This document shows, piece after piece, positions 23,734 through 32,715 of a stretch of DNA of 36,715 nt (positions are counted from its first letter, which is position 1; every line of letters starts with the position of its first letter). This stretch comes from Hyphomicrobiales bacterium (GTDB lineage Bacteria > Pseudomonadota > Alphaproteobacteria > Rhizobiales > Beijerinckiaceae). A model generated the notes under the pieces. The model made no database searches, had not been told where the DNA came from, and worked only from the letters and a program-made list of their open reading frames with translations. The stretch covers positions 1 through 36,715 of the forward strand of contig CANFLM010000021.1 in the NCBI GenBank assembly GCA_947447895.1. The letters are read 5' to 3'. A program made the translations under genes and the position numbers.

Positions 23734-26700
23734 TCAGCGTTTGATGGTCAGCATGACATTGTTGCGCGCCGCCTGATCCAGCGCAGCCCGATTGGCATTG
23801 ATGTTGGCTTGGGTATCAATGACGTTCAGCGTGAAGAAATTGCGCAGGCTGCTGAAGGAATCCTTCAGGGTCGGCAGCACATAGGCATCCGAACAGTCGA
23901 ATTGCAGCACTTTGGACGTTATGCCCAGCTTAAGCCCCAGTGCATTGCTCATATCGGCGGGATAGCTGACGCTGATCGGCGTCTGGTCGTTCGACGTCAG
24001 ACTGACACCACCCGAGACCGTGCCGTCTGTGGTGGCTTTGATGCCCAACTTATTGCCATTGGCATCCCTGGCATCATTGATGGCTTTGGTAATATTGACC
24101 ATATTCGTCGCGATGTCGCGGCCCAATGTAACAGGCACGATGGTTGGCAGTCTTGTCGCCGTATAGCCGACCAGCTCATTGGTCGCCGCACCTGTCGCCC
24201 AGCCGGTCATGGTGCCGGAGAAGACGCCATCGGCGGCCGGTGTGATGGAGGTCGAAACCGTACCGTCAGCAATATTGGCAAACGCCGACGCCACCTGCTC
24301 TTTAGTCAGATCGACATTGGCCTTGAAGGTCAGGCCCGCCAGCGTCACCGAGGCTCCCGATTTCAAAGCGGTGAAGGTCACGTCGGCCTGTGTTGTCGCA
24401 CCGGGTTTCAAGGCGACTGCCGGCACGGAAGTGGCAGTGGTTGTGGCCACAAGCCCGCTGTCAAGGCTGATCGAGCCCTTGATCGAGCCTGTCGGGGCTG
24501 TCATCGGCACGCCATTGACGCGGGCACCCGACACGCCGAAATTCAGACCGGTAAAGGCCGTGATATTGGACATGTCCTTGACCTCGATGGCCGAGGTCGC
24601 GTTGGAATAAAGCACAATACCGGTGCCGGCCACATTGAGTTCGGCATGGATATCCACCAGACTTTCAGGGGTCCGCAGCACCAGATTATGCGCAGTGATC
24701 TGCTGGTTGTAATCCGCCACGGCTGTGTTGATAGTATCCTTGATGGTTGCCAAATCCGATCCCGCAGGAATGACCACGGGCACGCCATTGATGCTCAGAT
24801 TGGCATCGAGCGTTGAAGGCGCGACAACAGGCACGCCCGGCACATCTGAAATACCCTGCAGCATATCGATCTGGTCGGATGTGGTGTTCGAATCCACCAG
24901 AATATTCACCTTCAGCACCTTGCTGATGCTCTTGAGCACATCGACATGGGTGAATGTGGAAGGATCGGTACTCTTATAGATCGTGTCGATCGGGCTGTTG
25001 ATCAGGATCTGCTTCACATTGCTGCTGGCATCGGCAAATTGGGCATCGCCCCATTTGACCCCGCTCACAGTCATGCCGGAATTGGTCAGCACAGAAATGC
25101 CGTCATTGCTGATCGTATTATCGGCATCGGCAATCGAGAAATTCGATTTGATCGCCGACAAATCAGCCGACTTGGCAAGCACATTGGCCACCGTATCCTT
25201 AATGCTGAATTGGGTTTTGACGGTTTTGAGCTGCTTGCCGAATTGCAAGATCTTATCGACCGTCGAATCCGTCAGATTCAGTGTGTAAGGCTTGGTGATC
25301 GTGCCGAGATTGTTGGTCCGCGCCGCAACATTGCCTGTTGTATCCTTGATGGTCATCGTGAAGGATTTCGGCAAAGTATTCAGCGTTTTGGCATAAAGCA
25401 AAGCCTGATCGACCGTATCCTGTACCGTGAAATCGACCACATGGGCGTTTTTCTGAAGGGCGAGCGCATCCCTGGCTTTGGCCTCGGTAATGCGCGCCAC
25501 GTAATTGACAGGCAGCTTGTTGATGATCGACAGATCGACACCACCCTGTGCCACAGTCAAACCGGGCTTGGAGGCCAGGATACGGCTGGCTGTGCCGCCG
25601 ATCACCAGATCGGCCACATTGTCACCCACAACCGTGCTCTTGTAACTGACAACGCCGCCAGCGCCGCGCGTCACCTCGTAACCGGTCAAGGTTCCGGTCA
25701 GTGTCGCAATGCTCGTATCGGCTGGCGGAGTTCCTGCGAAAGCATCGGCCACTTCATTGGCGGTCAGGCTCTTGCCGGCTTTCACTGTCAGGGTCTGCCC
25801 GGCCACGGTCAGGGTCAGATCAGTGGCTCCGGCCGTAATCGCCTTGTAATTGACCTGCGCCACTTCGGTTGATTTCAACTGGGAAGCTTTCAGCACCAGC
25901 GGGATGGTTTTTCCGGTCGGATTGACGAATTGATCGGTCAGGCTGACGGAATTGATCGATTTCAGAGTGGATATCTGGTCGAAATTATCCTGGACGGCCT
26001 GAACCGTATCGCTGATATTGACCGAGAATTTGGAGACCTGCCCGGGGAGAAGAGTTTCCGTGCTCAACAACTGGTTGATTTCTGCCAGATTGGTCACCGC
26101 ATCCTGGGCAGTCAGGCTGATATTGACATTCTTGATCTTGGAAATCAGTGCAGGCGGCAAAGAGAGGATTTGATCGGCCGTAAACGAACCCTTGGCATCG
26201 ATCGCAAACAGTACCGGCGGCGTACGGCCCGATGTCAGCAGATTGAGGGCCTCGGCAGCATTGGCGACCTGTGTGGCCGTCAGGGACAGGACCGCAGGGC
26301 GTGTATCCGTCAGTTTGATTGTGGGAGCGTAGCCTCCGGCCACCATCTCCTGCAGCGCGTCAATATTTTCGACAATGGACAAGGATCGGTCGACGATATC
26401 GATCGGCGTAAAGCTGGCGAGTGTCCCGGCATCTCTGGCTGCAAGATAAGCGGCCGTATTGGTACCCGCCGTACGGTCAAGCGAGTCGATCGGCCGCGTC
26501 ATCAGCGCCGAGGGCAGTGAAAGATTACCCGCCGCATCGCGCAGATAAACGCTTAGACTGAGGCTTTCCGAGCCGTTATAGGCTCCGGTCTTGGCGATGA
26601 ACTGGCTCAGTCCATACGCCGAAAATGTGTCGGACGCCCCCGCACCATAGACCTGCACACCGCCACTGTTGGGATCACCATCCCAGATTTCAACCGTCGT

Positions 26701-27291
26701 ATTGGGTTCGGGTGCCGCCAGGGTAATGATCCGGCTTGATGCACCGGTACCCTGGGTGGCACGCGGCGTCGCGGGCGGGGTCGTATCAAGCTTGACTGCC
26801 ACAACATTGGAATTGATCGATTCCGGATCGTATGAGGCAGGTCCAAGATATTTGCTGACCGTAAATGTAAGGCTGGAAGCCGTCTTGCCGTTAAAAGCCA
26901 GATTATTGGCAACGATACTTAAAGTACCACCCGCGGCCCCGGATATTCCCGCCGGAGTGGTGGCCGCCGAATATCCGGCAAATTTGCTGGTAATGTCTTT
27001 GGTGCCGTCATAAATCCGGATCACATCATTGGCATTCAGAGTTCCTGGCACACTCTCGGTGATGGTCAGCGTGTTCCCGGAGACAGCCAGTGTCGCAGGA
27101 TTGACGGGCTTGCTCGCAAGTGCATAGGCCGTAGCCATCGACAGGCTGCTGGCAGACAGGGAGATCGACACGGACGATTGCGACGGTGAAGCGCTGCTGT
27201 TAGGCGCAGCTGCACTGCCGCCGACCGATGGGGTCTGCGTTGTGTTATAGGTCGTCAGATAGGGATTTACACCACTGGAAATGGTCGTCAT
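23734..27291 (-). CDS. Large Ser/Thr-rich repeat protein with flagellin-hook-IN-like segments, probable surface protein
   Basis: A protein of 1185 residues, rich in Thr, Ser, Ala, Val and Asp and nearly free of Cys (one near the C-terminus). There is no N-terminal signal peptide; the start is low-complexity Ser/Thr. An Ig-like region with TTPPATP and LRDAAGNLSLP follows (about 165-265). The middle carries degenerate 25-45-residue repeats of the form DTV-x-NL/AL (SDTVQAVQDNF, QDTVDQALLYA, KDTVANVLAKS, TIKDTTGNVAAR). Two copies of a module with VAGQTLTVKAG...LTANEVADAF and LAGLTFKANVDLTKEQVASAF lie about 350-400 residues apart. Near the C-terminus SINGVPVVIPAGSDLATIKDTIN and DIATNMVNITKAINDARDANG resemble flagellin hook IN motifs. 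It may be exported by a non-Sec route (type I or flagellar-type). The exact family is unknown to me. Confidence 0.7.
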   Translation of the reverse strand: MTTISSGVNPYLTTYNTTQTPSVGGSAAAPNSSASPSQSSVSISLSASSLSMATAYALASKPVNPATLAVSGNTLTITESVPGTLNANDVIRIYDGTKDITSKFAGYSAATTPAGISGAAGGTLSIVANNLAFNGKTASSLTFTVSKYLGPASYDPESINSNVVAVKLDTTPPATPRATQGTGASSRIITLAAPEPNTTVEIWDGDPNSGGVQVYGAGASDTFSAYGLSQFIAKTGAYNGSESLSLSVYLRDAAGNLSLPSALMTRPIDSLDRTAGTNTAAYLAARDAGTLASFTPIDIVDRSLSIVENIDALQEMVAGGYAPTIKLTDTRPAVLSLTATQVANAAEALNLLTSGRTPPVLFAIDAKGSFTADQILSLPPALISKIKNVNISLTAQDAVTNLAEINQLLSTETLLPGQVSKFSVNISDTVQAVQDNFDQISTLKSINSVSLTDQFVNPTGKTIPLVLKASQLKSTEVAQVNYKAITAGATDLTLTVAGQTLTVKAGKSLTANEVADAFAGTPPADTSIATLTGTLTGYEVTRGAGGVVSYKSTVVGDNVADLVIGGTASRILASKPGLTVAQGGVDLSIINKLPVNYVARITEAKARDALALQKNAHVVDFTVQDTVDQALLYAKTLNTLPKSFTMTIKDTTGNVAARTNNLGTITKPYTLNLTDSTVDKILQFGKQLKTVKTQFSIKDTVANVLAKSADLSAIKSNFSIADADNTISNDGISVLTNSGMTVSGVKWGDAQFADASSNVKQILINSPIDTIYKSTDPSTFTHVDVLKSISKVLKVNILVDSNTTSDQIDMLQGISDVPGVPVVAPSTLDANLSINGVPVVIPAGSDLATIKDTINTAVADYNQQITAHNLVLRTPESLVDIHAELNVAGTGIVLYSNATSAIEVKDMSNITAFTGLNFGVSGARVNGVPMTAPTGSIKGSISLDSGLVATTTATSVPAVALKPGATTQADVTFTALKSGASVTLAGLTFKANVDLTKEQVASAFANIADGTVSTSITPAADGVFSGTMTGWATGAATNELVGYTATRLPTIVPVTLGRDIATNMVNITKAINDARDANGNKLGIKATTDGTVSGGVSLTSNDQTPISVSYPADMSNALGLKLGITSKVLQFDCSDAYVLPTLKDSFSSLRNFFTLNVIDTQANINANRAALDQAARNNVMLTIKR

Positions 27292-27701
27292 CGCCTGACT
27301 TCTGGTCTCCGTTACGCCACATGCTCTCCCACGGGACTCGCAATTCCTGTGCCAAAAACGGAATCAATCCTGCCTGACCAGCCCCCTGAGGCCCCTCGAC
27401 ACACGAAATACAAATAAGCCACTCATTTCACTCGGGTTTTTAGACTAAAGCAGAAGCCTGACGCCTTTGATTGCCGACACCAGGCAGGCCAGGGCCACCC
27501 CCCTATCCCTGCAAAAACCCGCCATCCAGACAAGCCAGCCCGTCTGATACCGCCCCGAAGGACAACACCCGAACTGGACCCCTCGCGCAAACCAGCACTG
27601 GACCAGCAATTTCGAGGCCAAGCGGGCTTTGACACAGGACGATCATTATGGGCGTAACGGCCTGAAGCAGGAATAAATTGATGGATTGGCAGCATAGGGT
27701 C
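27292..27701. other. Non-coding stretch between the large repeat protein and the tRNA promoter
   Basis: About 410 bases with only short, unconvincing open frames (one of 90 codons at 27423-27695 on the minus strand has no recognisable protein character). No hairpin terminator, tRNA or repeat stands out. The minus-strand promoter of the large protein must lie at the left end, but I cannot name good -35/-10 boxes. Confidence 0.4.
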
Positions 27702-27729
27702 TTGTCATAGCGGCATGTATGACTATAGT
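27702..27729 (+). promoter_or_regulatory. Candidate promoter of tRNA-Ser
   Basis: TTGTCA, a 16-base spacer and TATAGT match the sigma-70 boxes at five of six positions each, followed by a GC-rich discriminator (GCGCGC) as in stringently controlled stable-RNA promoters. It lies about 130 bases upstream of the mature tRNA, so a long leader would have to be removed. Confidence 0.45.
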
Positions 27730-27858
27730 GCGCGCTCTTTCCGGTGCTGCGCAAGCGGTCCCTCGATATCCCGCAAGCTCCTGACCAGGGCCAGAGACAG
27801 CGGAACAAAGGGCGGACGGAAGACAAAAGAGACCCCGGTGCGGCTGAAGCACCAAGAC

Positions 27859-27948
27859 GGAGGGGTGGCCGAGTGGTTGAAGGCGCACGCCTGGAAAGTG
27901 TGTATACGGGAAACCGTATCGCGGGTTCGAATCCCGCTCCCTCCGCCA
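27859..27948 (+). tRNA. tRNA-Ser (anticodon GGA)
   Basis: A complete 90-base class II tRNA with encoded CCA. The acceptor stem GGAGGGG pairs with TCCCTCC (last pair G-U), followed by discriminator G and CCA at 27946-27948. The anticodon stem CACGC/GTGTG encloses loop CTGGAAA, anticodon GGA, reading UCC/UCU Ser codons. A long variable arm (about TATACGGGAAACCGTAT) confirms a serine-type tRNA, and the T arm is GCGGG-TTCGAAT-CCCGC. Its 3' end coincides with the change from GC-rich core to AT-rich DNA, so it probably served as an integration site. Confidence 0.97.
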
Positions 27949-28257
27949 GTTACAATGTTGCGAACTCTCAAACGCACCCATAAATGACCCAAATTCCTTT
28001 TGATTTCAAAAGGGTTTAGCATAATCGAATTGACCTTAGAGAATGTGCAACACAGCCAAAATCGCTCTGTAAAGGGCCTTGGTCTCATTCCACATTGACT
28101 AGAGACAATTTAGTAAACTCTCCAAAAATCATTATTTTTCAATATGTTAGCTGTTTTAATGAAATCGGCATTTCGCAACCGTATTTTTGGTTCGAAAAGT
28201 AACAAACCCGCACTCAATTATGTGTGAGACACGCAATGGCGCGTAACTGCCCTAGGG
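27949..28257. other. AT-rich non-coding junction after tRNA-Ser
   Basis: No gene is visible. The stretch is clearly richer in A and T than everything to its left. It contains the palindrome CCTTTTGATTTCAAAAGG at 27996-28013, which could be a weak tRNA terminator (no U-run follows) or part of an attachment or recombination site. No second copy of the tRNA 3' end occurs in the window, so any attR lies outside. Confidence 0.5.
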
Positions 28258-28392
28258 GATAAGGCGCTGCTCCGAAAGGTCTCCGAGCGCACCGTCAACG
28301 GTCTGTGGGCCGCGATCGGTCGCATCATCGATCTCTTACCGCCCGCCGAATGTGCAAACTACTTCAACGCCGCAGGCTACGATGCAACCTGA
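28258..28392 (+). pseudogene. IS630-family transposase remnant (C-terminal end)
   Basis: A 44-codon open stretch ending at TGA 28390-28392 reads [21 protein letters not shown] and continues through [13 protein letters not shown]. The ERTVxGLWxAIGR...ECANYFxAAGYD pattern is the C-terminus of IS630-type DDE transposases. A stop codon lies just upstream in frame (TAG at 28253-28255), and the rest of the gene is absent, so only about the last 45 residues survive. It marks past mobile-element activity directly beside the tRNA-Ser integration site. Confidence 0.75.
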
Positions 28393-28622
28393 TAGGATTC
28401 TGCTCTAGTCTACTGGAATTCTCGGCGGTTGAGTGGGCCCGCAACCACAGACATTGCACGCTTGAGTGCCTAATTTTATGTATTAGCAATGTGTTTGAGG
28501 CTATCAGTCTATTGTCTGAGACAAAAAAGAATTTTTATACAGATGATTAAAAAACATAAAACTTGCACTTAGTAGGATAAAATTGCGATTTTTTACTTAT
28601 GATCATATGTCAGAATATTGGA

Positions 28623-29336
28623 CTATTCAAAATCAATCAGTATAGCAACCTTGGCTGCTTCGCGCCGCCACATTGCGTAACATTCCTGCATGGCCGAACG
28701 TGCCGCATCCGGCTCACGATCGCGCATTGATTGAACGACATTCAGATAAGCTGCACCGCTGCGGCCGAATGCGCCACGGACCGGCGCGATAATGTTCGCC
28801 CGCCTACCGAGGACTTCACGTATGACGCTTGCAATCCCATTCATCAGAATGACTATAACAGGGTTGCGGGTGGCGCGTGCTATAACGGTATGAAACTGCA
28901 ATTGATCGTCGATAATAGCATCGACTCGATCCGCTTGTGCGATAGACTTGGCGATTGTTTCCAAGTCGTTGAAATCTGACGGGTCTGCGTTCAGCGCGGC
29001 ATTGCTCGCAATCTCACATCCCAGCATCTCGAGCGCGCCTTGGATCTGCTCGACGGTGACAAAGCCAAGACTGAGCGCAACCTCGAAATAGAATTGCAGA
29101 AACCGTGAATTGGGGAGTGCCAGATAGGTGCCGCTGCCCTGCGTACGCTGCACAAACCCCATCGTCTGGAGTACCGTGAGGCGCTCGCGCAAAGTCATGC
29201 GTTGTACGCCTAGCAATTCGGCTAGATCGCGCTCTGGCGGAAGGCGGATGCGACCGTCCGGATCCGGATTGAGCTCAACGGCGATCGCCACGATCCGTCC
29301 GAGAAGATCATCGCTCGCCATGCTCATGGTTGCCAT
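28623..29336 (-). CDS. GntR family regulator, FadR/FCD subfamily
   Basis: A 237-residue repressor-type regulator. The winged helix-turn-helix covers about residues 8-75 (RLPPERDLAELLGVQRMTLRERLTVLQTMGFV, wing QGSGTYL), followed by an all-helical FCD ligand domain with conserved D/H positions (DDQLQFHTVIARATRN). ATG 29336 is preceded by AAGGAG at a 4-base spacing. It is the last gene of the TRAP/aldolase/dehydrogenase/kinase operon, 15 bases after the kinase stop, so it is likely autoregulated. FCD regulators recognise TGGT-N3-ACCA-type sites, and two such sites lie upstream of the operon's first gene. The effector should be the imported sugar acid or polyol, or a derivative. Confidence 0.9.
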   Translation of the reverse strand: MATMSMASDDLLGRIVAIAVELNPDPDGRIRLPPERDLAELLGVQRMTLRERLTVLQTMGFVQRTQGSGTYLALPNSRFLQFYFEVALSLGFVTVEQIQGALEMLGCEIASNAALNADPSDFNDLETIAKSIAQADRVDAIIDDQLQFHTVIARATRNPVIVILMNGIASVIREVLGRRANIIAPVRGAFGRSGAAYLNVVQSMRDREPDAARSAMQECYAMWRREAAKVAILIDFE

Positions 29337-29351
29337 CCGGCTCCTTTGTTT

Positions 29352-30854
29352 TCAGGGCGCGGACAGGGCGCCAAGTTTATGCATCGTAGCCCGCAGCTGG
29401 CCATAGAGCGTGTCGTAAATGGCGAAGGCTTGCTCATAAACGTGGCGGCGGTATTTGGCGCCAGGTTTGAACGGTGACGATGTCGCTTGTATGCGCGGAA
29501 GTTCCGGATCGGTCAAGTTTGCATAGGCCCCGGCCGCAACCCCGCCCATGAGGGCGGCCCCGAGCGCAGCCGCGTCGGCCATATCGGCCGTCCTATATTC
29601 AATGCCGAGAATGTCGGCCTTCATTTGGGCAATGAAACGGCTTCGCGCACCTCCCCCTACCCCCATGAGATATGCAGGCTGCCAATCCCAACGGGTCCGC
29701 GCATGATCGAAGATCTGGCGCAGACCGAAGGTCGTCCCTTCAAAGACCGCGCGAATCATATCAGGGCGACTGTGGCTCAGTCGCAGGCCCAGCCAGCCGC
29801 CACTAGCCGCAGTGTCCCAATGCGGACTGCGCTCGCCAGCCAAATAGGGCAAGAAGACGAGCCCATTGGCCCCTGGCACCGACTCTTCGGCAAGCCGCTC
29901 AAGATCGGCGAAAAAGCGCAGCTCTGGCCAGATCTTGCTGTTGAGCCATCCAAATGCACCGCCAAGCGTCGACATCGCACCATGGGCGAGCCATAGATTG
30001 GGCAGGACATGGTAGCGGTTCATGAACGTGTCATCGAAATCCGGTCGATCAAGGCAGACTGTCAGAACTCCTGACGTGCCAATGGATTCGAACGCATCCT
30101 TATTACGGCTCAAACCCACGGCGAGTGAGGCAGCAGCCGTATCAGCCGCACCCAGACTGACGGGTATTCCGGCCGGTAGCGCCCCGCCATAGTCAGCCAC
30201 GGTTTGACCGATCGGTCGATTGGCGTACTGAATGGCCGGCAGCAAATGCGGATCGACCTGCCAGAGTTTCATAAGATCGTCCGACCACGCAGGCTCCGCT
30301 TTCCGAACATCGACTAGGCCCGAATAGGACATCTGGGTCGGGTCGATACCCCATTGGCCCGTAAGCTTAAAAGCGAGCCATGAATTGAGCATCGCAATGC
30401 GATTCACGCGCGACCATGCGGAAGGATCATTTCGACGCATCCAAAGAGCATGCGACGCCCACACCGTCGAGACGCTTGCACGATTTCCAGTGTGTTGCGC
30501 ATAAAGGCCCGCGTCCGCACCAAGCACGTCATAGATCAGCCCATCCGTACGCCCATCCAGATAAACCGGTGCCGGCGCGATAGGACGGTCATTGGCATCA
30601 AGCGCAATCATCGTCGGACACGTCGTGGCGAACCCGATACCTGCCACATTCGACACTCGCGCGCCAACATCGCGGAGCGCGTCGGAGACAAGTTCCCAAT
30701 ATCGCTCGACATCAATTTCCGCCCAAAGCGGATAAGGCGTCATCAGCGGGACATTGCGCTGCGCCTTCGCGAGCAAGCGACCCTCGCGATCAAAGGCGCA
30801 AACCTTGACCGCACTAGTGCCCGCATCGATACCAATCAGCGTTTCATGCGTCAC
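29352..30854 (-). CDS. FGGY family carbohydrate kinase (xylulokinase-like)
   Basis: A 500-residue two-domain sugar kinase: N-terminal FGGY_N with IGIDAGTSAVKVCAFD (phosphate-1 motif) and the WAEIDVERYWE block, C-terminal FGGY_C with GTSGVL, FLPYLAGERSPHWD and the adenosine motif MGVGGGARS. It is closest in look to the xylulokinase branch; FGGY kinases also act on ribulose, erythritol, L-fuculose, D-apionate derivatives and AI-2. The start overlaps the end of the dehydrogenase gene by 11 bases. It probably phosphorylates the keto sugar made by that dehydrogenase before aldol cleavage. Confidence 0.92.
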   Translation of the reverse strand: MTHETLIGIDAGTSAVKVCAFDREGRLLAKAQRNVPLMTPYPLWAEIDVERYWELVSDALRDVGARVSNVAGIGFATTCPTMIALDANDRPIAPAPVYLDGRTDGLIYDVLGADAGLYAQHTGNRASVSTVWASHALWMRRNDPSAWSRVNRIAMLNSWLAFKLTGQWGIDPTQMSYSGLVDVRKAEPAWSDDLMKLWQVDPHLLPAIQYANRPIGQTVADYGGALPAGIPVSLGAADTAAASLAVGLSRNKDAFESIGTSGVLTVCLDRPDFDDTFMNRYHVLPNLWLAHGAMSTLGGAFGWLNSKIWPELRFFADLERLAEESVPGANGLVFLPYLAGERSPHWDTAASGGWLGLRLSHSRPDMIRAVFEGTTFGLRQIFDHARTRWDWQPAYLMGVGGGARSRFIAQMKADILGIEYRTADMADAAALGAALMGGVAAGAYANLTDPELPRIQATSSPFKPGAKYRRHVYEQAFAIYDTLYGQLRATMHKLGALSAP

Positions 30855-31884
30855 GTATTAGCACCTTCAAGGCACGGCCACTTTCAGCCTCCGCGAAAGC
30901 GGCAGGCGCTTCATCGACCGTAAATTCGTGCGTAATGAGTGTATCACCATTGATCTGACCGGAAGCGAGAAGGTTGAGGGCCGTTTCATATCCCTGCCTC
31001 GTCAATGCACTCGCGCCCGTAACAATGATTTCATTGTAATGGATCAAATTGACATCCATCGGCGGCATGTCGCCTGTCGAGAACCCGGCGAACAGATTGA
31101 CATTACCGCCCTTGCGCACAAGCGCCAGCGCATCGTTTGCAAGCGAAGGGACGCCTATAGCGAGGATGGCAACGTCGGCACCAAGTCCGTCTGTAAGCCC
31201 TTTTAACTTAGCAGCGAGGTCTTCTTTTTCCGGATCACATACATGCGTGACGCCACGTGCAAGCGCCGCATCCCGCCGCATCCCATTAGGATCGCTGATA
31301 AGAACAAACCGAGCGCCTGCAAGCCGCGCGAGTTCGGCATGCATCAGACCGATCGGACCTGCCCCGAGAATCACGACCGCATCACCAAGCTTCACACCAG
31401 CATTACGAAAGCCATTAACGCAACAAGCAAGCGGCTCGGCCAGCGCCGCGGCACGATAATCGAGTGAAGCCGGAACCGGGAAAACATTCCCTGCTTCAAT
31501 TGCAACCGCAGGCACTTTTAGATATTCGGCAAAAGCGCCATCGAATTCATAGCCGATGGCCTGTCGATTTAGGCAGACATTCTCCATCCCAATTCGGCAA
31601 TAGGCGCAAGCGCGGCACGGCACGACGGGATCGACAGAGACCCGATCTGTGCATTTGAATCGTGTCACGCCTTGACCGACATCGACAACTTCACCTGCAA
31701 ATTCATGCCCAAGCACAGATGGAAAGCGTACACCTTTCGTCTTTTTCCCGCGCAGGATTCGAATATCGGTGCCGCAAATCGTTGCCGCTTTTACCTTGAT
31801 CACGATCTCGCCCGGTCCCGCCTTCGGCGTTTCGACCGTACCAACACGAAAATCATTTGGGCCGTGAAGAATGGCCGCTTTCAT
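30844..31884 (-). CDS. Zinc-dependent medium-chain dehydrogenase (sorbitol/threonine dehydrogenase-like)
   Basis: An MDR-superfamily enzyme of 346 residues. Catalytic zinc ligands are C37 (CGTD), H60 and E61 (GHE); the structural zinc site is C90, C93, C96 and C104 in CRACAYCRIGMENVC. The Rossmann motif GAGPIG (about 172-177) binds the dinucleotide, and the acidic ISDPN after beta-2 suggests NAD. Such enzymes oxidise a secondary alcohol of a polyol or sugar acid to a ketone. It starts five bases after the aldolase stop codon and overlaps the kinase gene by 11 bases, consistent with a stepwise pathway. Confidence 0.92.
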   Translation of the reverse strand: MKAAILHGPNDFRVGTVETPKAGPGEIVIKVKAATICGTDIRILRGKKTKGVRFPSVLGHEFAGEVVDVGQGVTRFKCTDRVSVDPVVPCRACAYCRIGMENVCLNRQAIGYEFDGAFAEYLKVPAVAIEAGNVFPVPASLDYRAAALAEPLACCVNGFRNAGVKLGDAVVILGAGPIGLMHAELARLAGARFVLISDPNGMRRDAALARGVTHVCDPEKEDLAAKLKGLTDGLGADVAILAIGVPSLANDALALVRKGGNVNLFAGFSTGDMPPMDVNLIHYNEIIVTGASALTRQGYETALNLLASGQINGDTLITHEFTVDEAPAAFAEAESGRALKVLIRDA

Positions 31885-31889
31885 TTCAA

Positions 31890-32699
31890 TTATCCTTCCT
31901 TCACCGCGCGCTCATACACCTTGAGCGAATCGCCAACGCTCGCATCGTCATGGATCAAGGCGGCAAGAGATTTGATAACGGCGCTCGTATGCGGGTGCTG
32001 CCATACGAAGCGGCCGTAAGTAACGCCGCCCAGCCCGATATCGAGCGCCTGGCGGGTCATTTTCAGATAATCTTGGAGTGTTTCGCCCATTTCACCGCCC
32101 GCAAGAGCAACGATGGATGGACACGCAGCAACGACTTCCTTGAAGCTTTCGGCTGAACCGGTCCACATCGTCTTGATGATGTCGACGCCAAGCTCTGCAC
32201 CGGCGCGCACTGCATAAGCCATCACCTTGGCATCATGCTGATCATTGATCAGCGCACCCTTCGGATAAATATGGGCGACAAGCGGCATACCGGCAGACGC
32301 TGCATGCTTCGAGATCTGCCCGAGGAAGGTGAGCTGCTGGGCTTGATCAGGTCCGCCCACGATGCAGCCGACCGAAATCGCATCAGCACCAAGACGCACA
32401 GCTTCTTCGACATCGGCAACCGGCGTGTCATAGGTCGGATGGTAATGCACCGAATAAGCGGTTGCCTTCATGATGATGGCGGCACGGCCAGCATAGGGCG
32501 GAAACACTTTTTCTGCGATGCCCTTATGCATGGTGATCGCATCCGGGCTGCCTGCGACAACATTCTTCATCGTCGTACGAATGTCGACAAGGCCCGGCAT
32601 GATCCCGCGCGTGATGGGGTGGTCGACGGTAATCGCCAACATGCGGCCCGATTTGCGGTTAAGCAGACGCGAGAGGCGGATTTCTTTGCCGAGAAACAT
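31890..32699 (-). CDS. DhnA/LacD-type class I aldolase family protein
   Basis: A TIM-barrel protein of 269 residues resembling class I (Schiff-base) fructose-bisphosphate aldolases of the DhnA group and LsrF. Markers are LAITVDHPITRG (21-32), DAITMHKG, DAISVGCIVGG, and the presumed Schiff-base Lys K176 in GVDIIKTMWTGSAESF, followed by VALAGGEMG and a phosphate-binding GLGGVTYGRFVWQ. It probably cleaves the phosphorylated keto sugar formed by the FGGY kinase, giving a three-carbon phosphate and an aldehyde. A thiolase-type reaction as in LsrF is an alternative. It sits 16 bases downstream of the TRAP large permease gene. Confidence 0.88.
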   Translation of the reverse strand: MFLGKEIRLSRLLNRKSGRMLAITVDHPITRGIMPGLVDIRTTMKNVVAGSPDAITMHKGIAEKVFPPYAGRAAIIMKATAYSVHYHPTYDTPVADVEEAVRLGADAISVGCIVGGPDQAQQLTFLGQISKHAASAGMPLVAHIYPKGALINDQHDAKVMAYAVRAGAELGVDIIKTMWTGSAESFKEVVAACPSIVALAGGEMGETLQDYLKMTRQALDIGLGGVTYGRFVWQHPHTSAVIKSLAALIHDDASVGDSLKVYERAVKEG

Positions 32700-32715
32700 G
32701 AGACGATAGCTCCGA

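Noticed and set aside
23665-25872. Plus-strand frames of 383 and 308 codons inside the large repeat protein
   Set aside because: Antisense shadows created by the codon bias of the 1185-residue gene; no SD and no recognisable protein pattern.
27423-27695. 90-codon minus-strand frame before the tRNA
   Set aside because: No SD and Arg/Ser/Gly-rich random composition; it is more likely intergenic.
27996-28013. CCTTTTGATTTCAAAAGG as a firm tRNA terminator
   Set aside because: The hairpin is short and has no U-run after it. It is described only as a palindrome in the junction region.
28305-28550. 81-codon plus-strand frame
   Set aside because: It overlaps the IS630 remnant in another frame and has random-looking composition.
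29352-32699. FGGY kinase plus LsrF-like aldolase as an AI-2 (Lsr) processing system
   Set aside because: The lsr ABC transporter, LsrR and LsrG are absent, a zinc dehydrogenase and TRAP importer are present instead, and the kinase looks xylulokinase-like.
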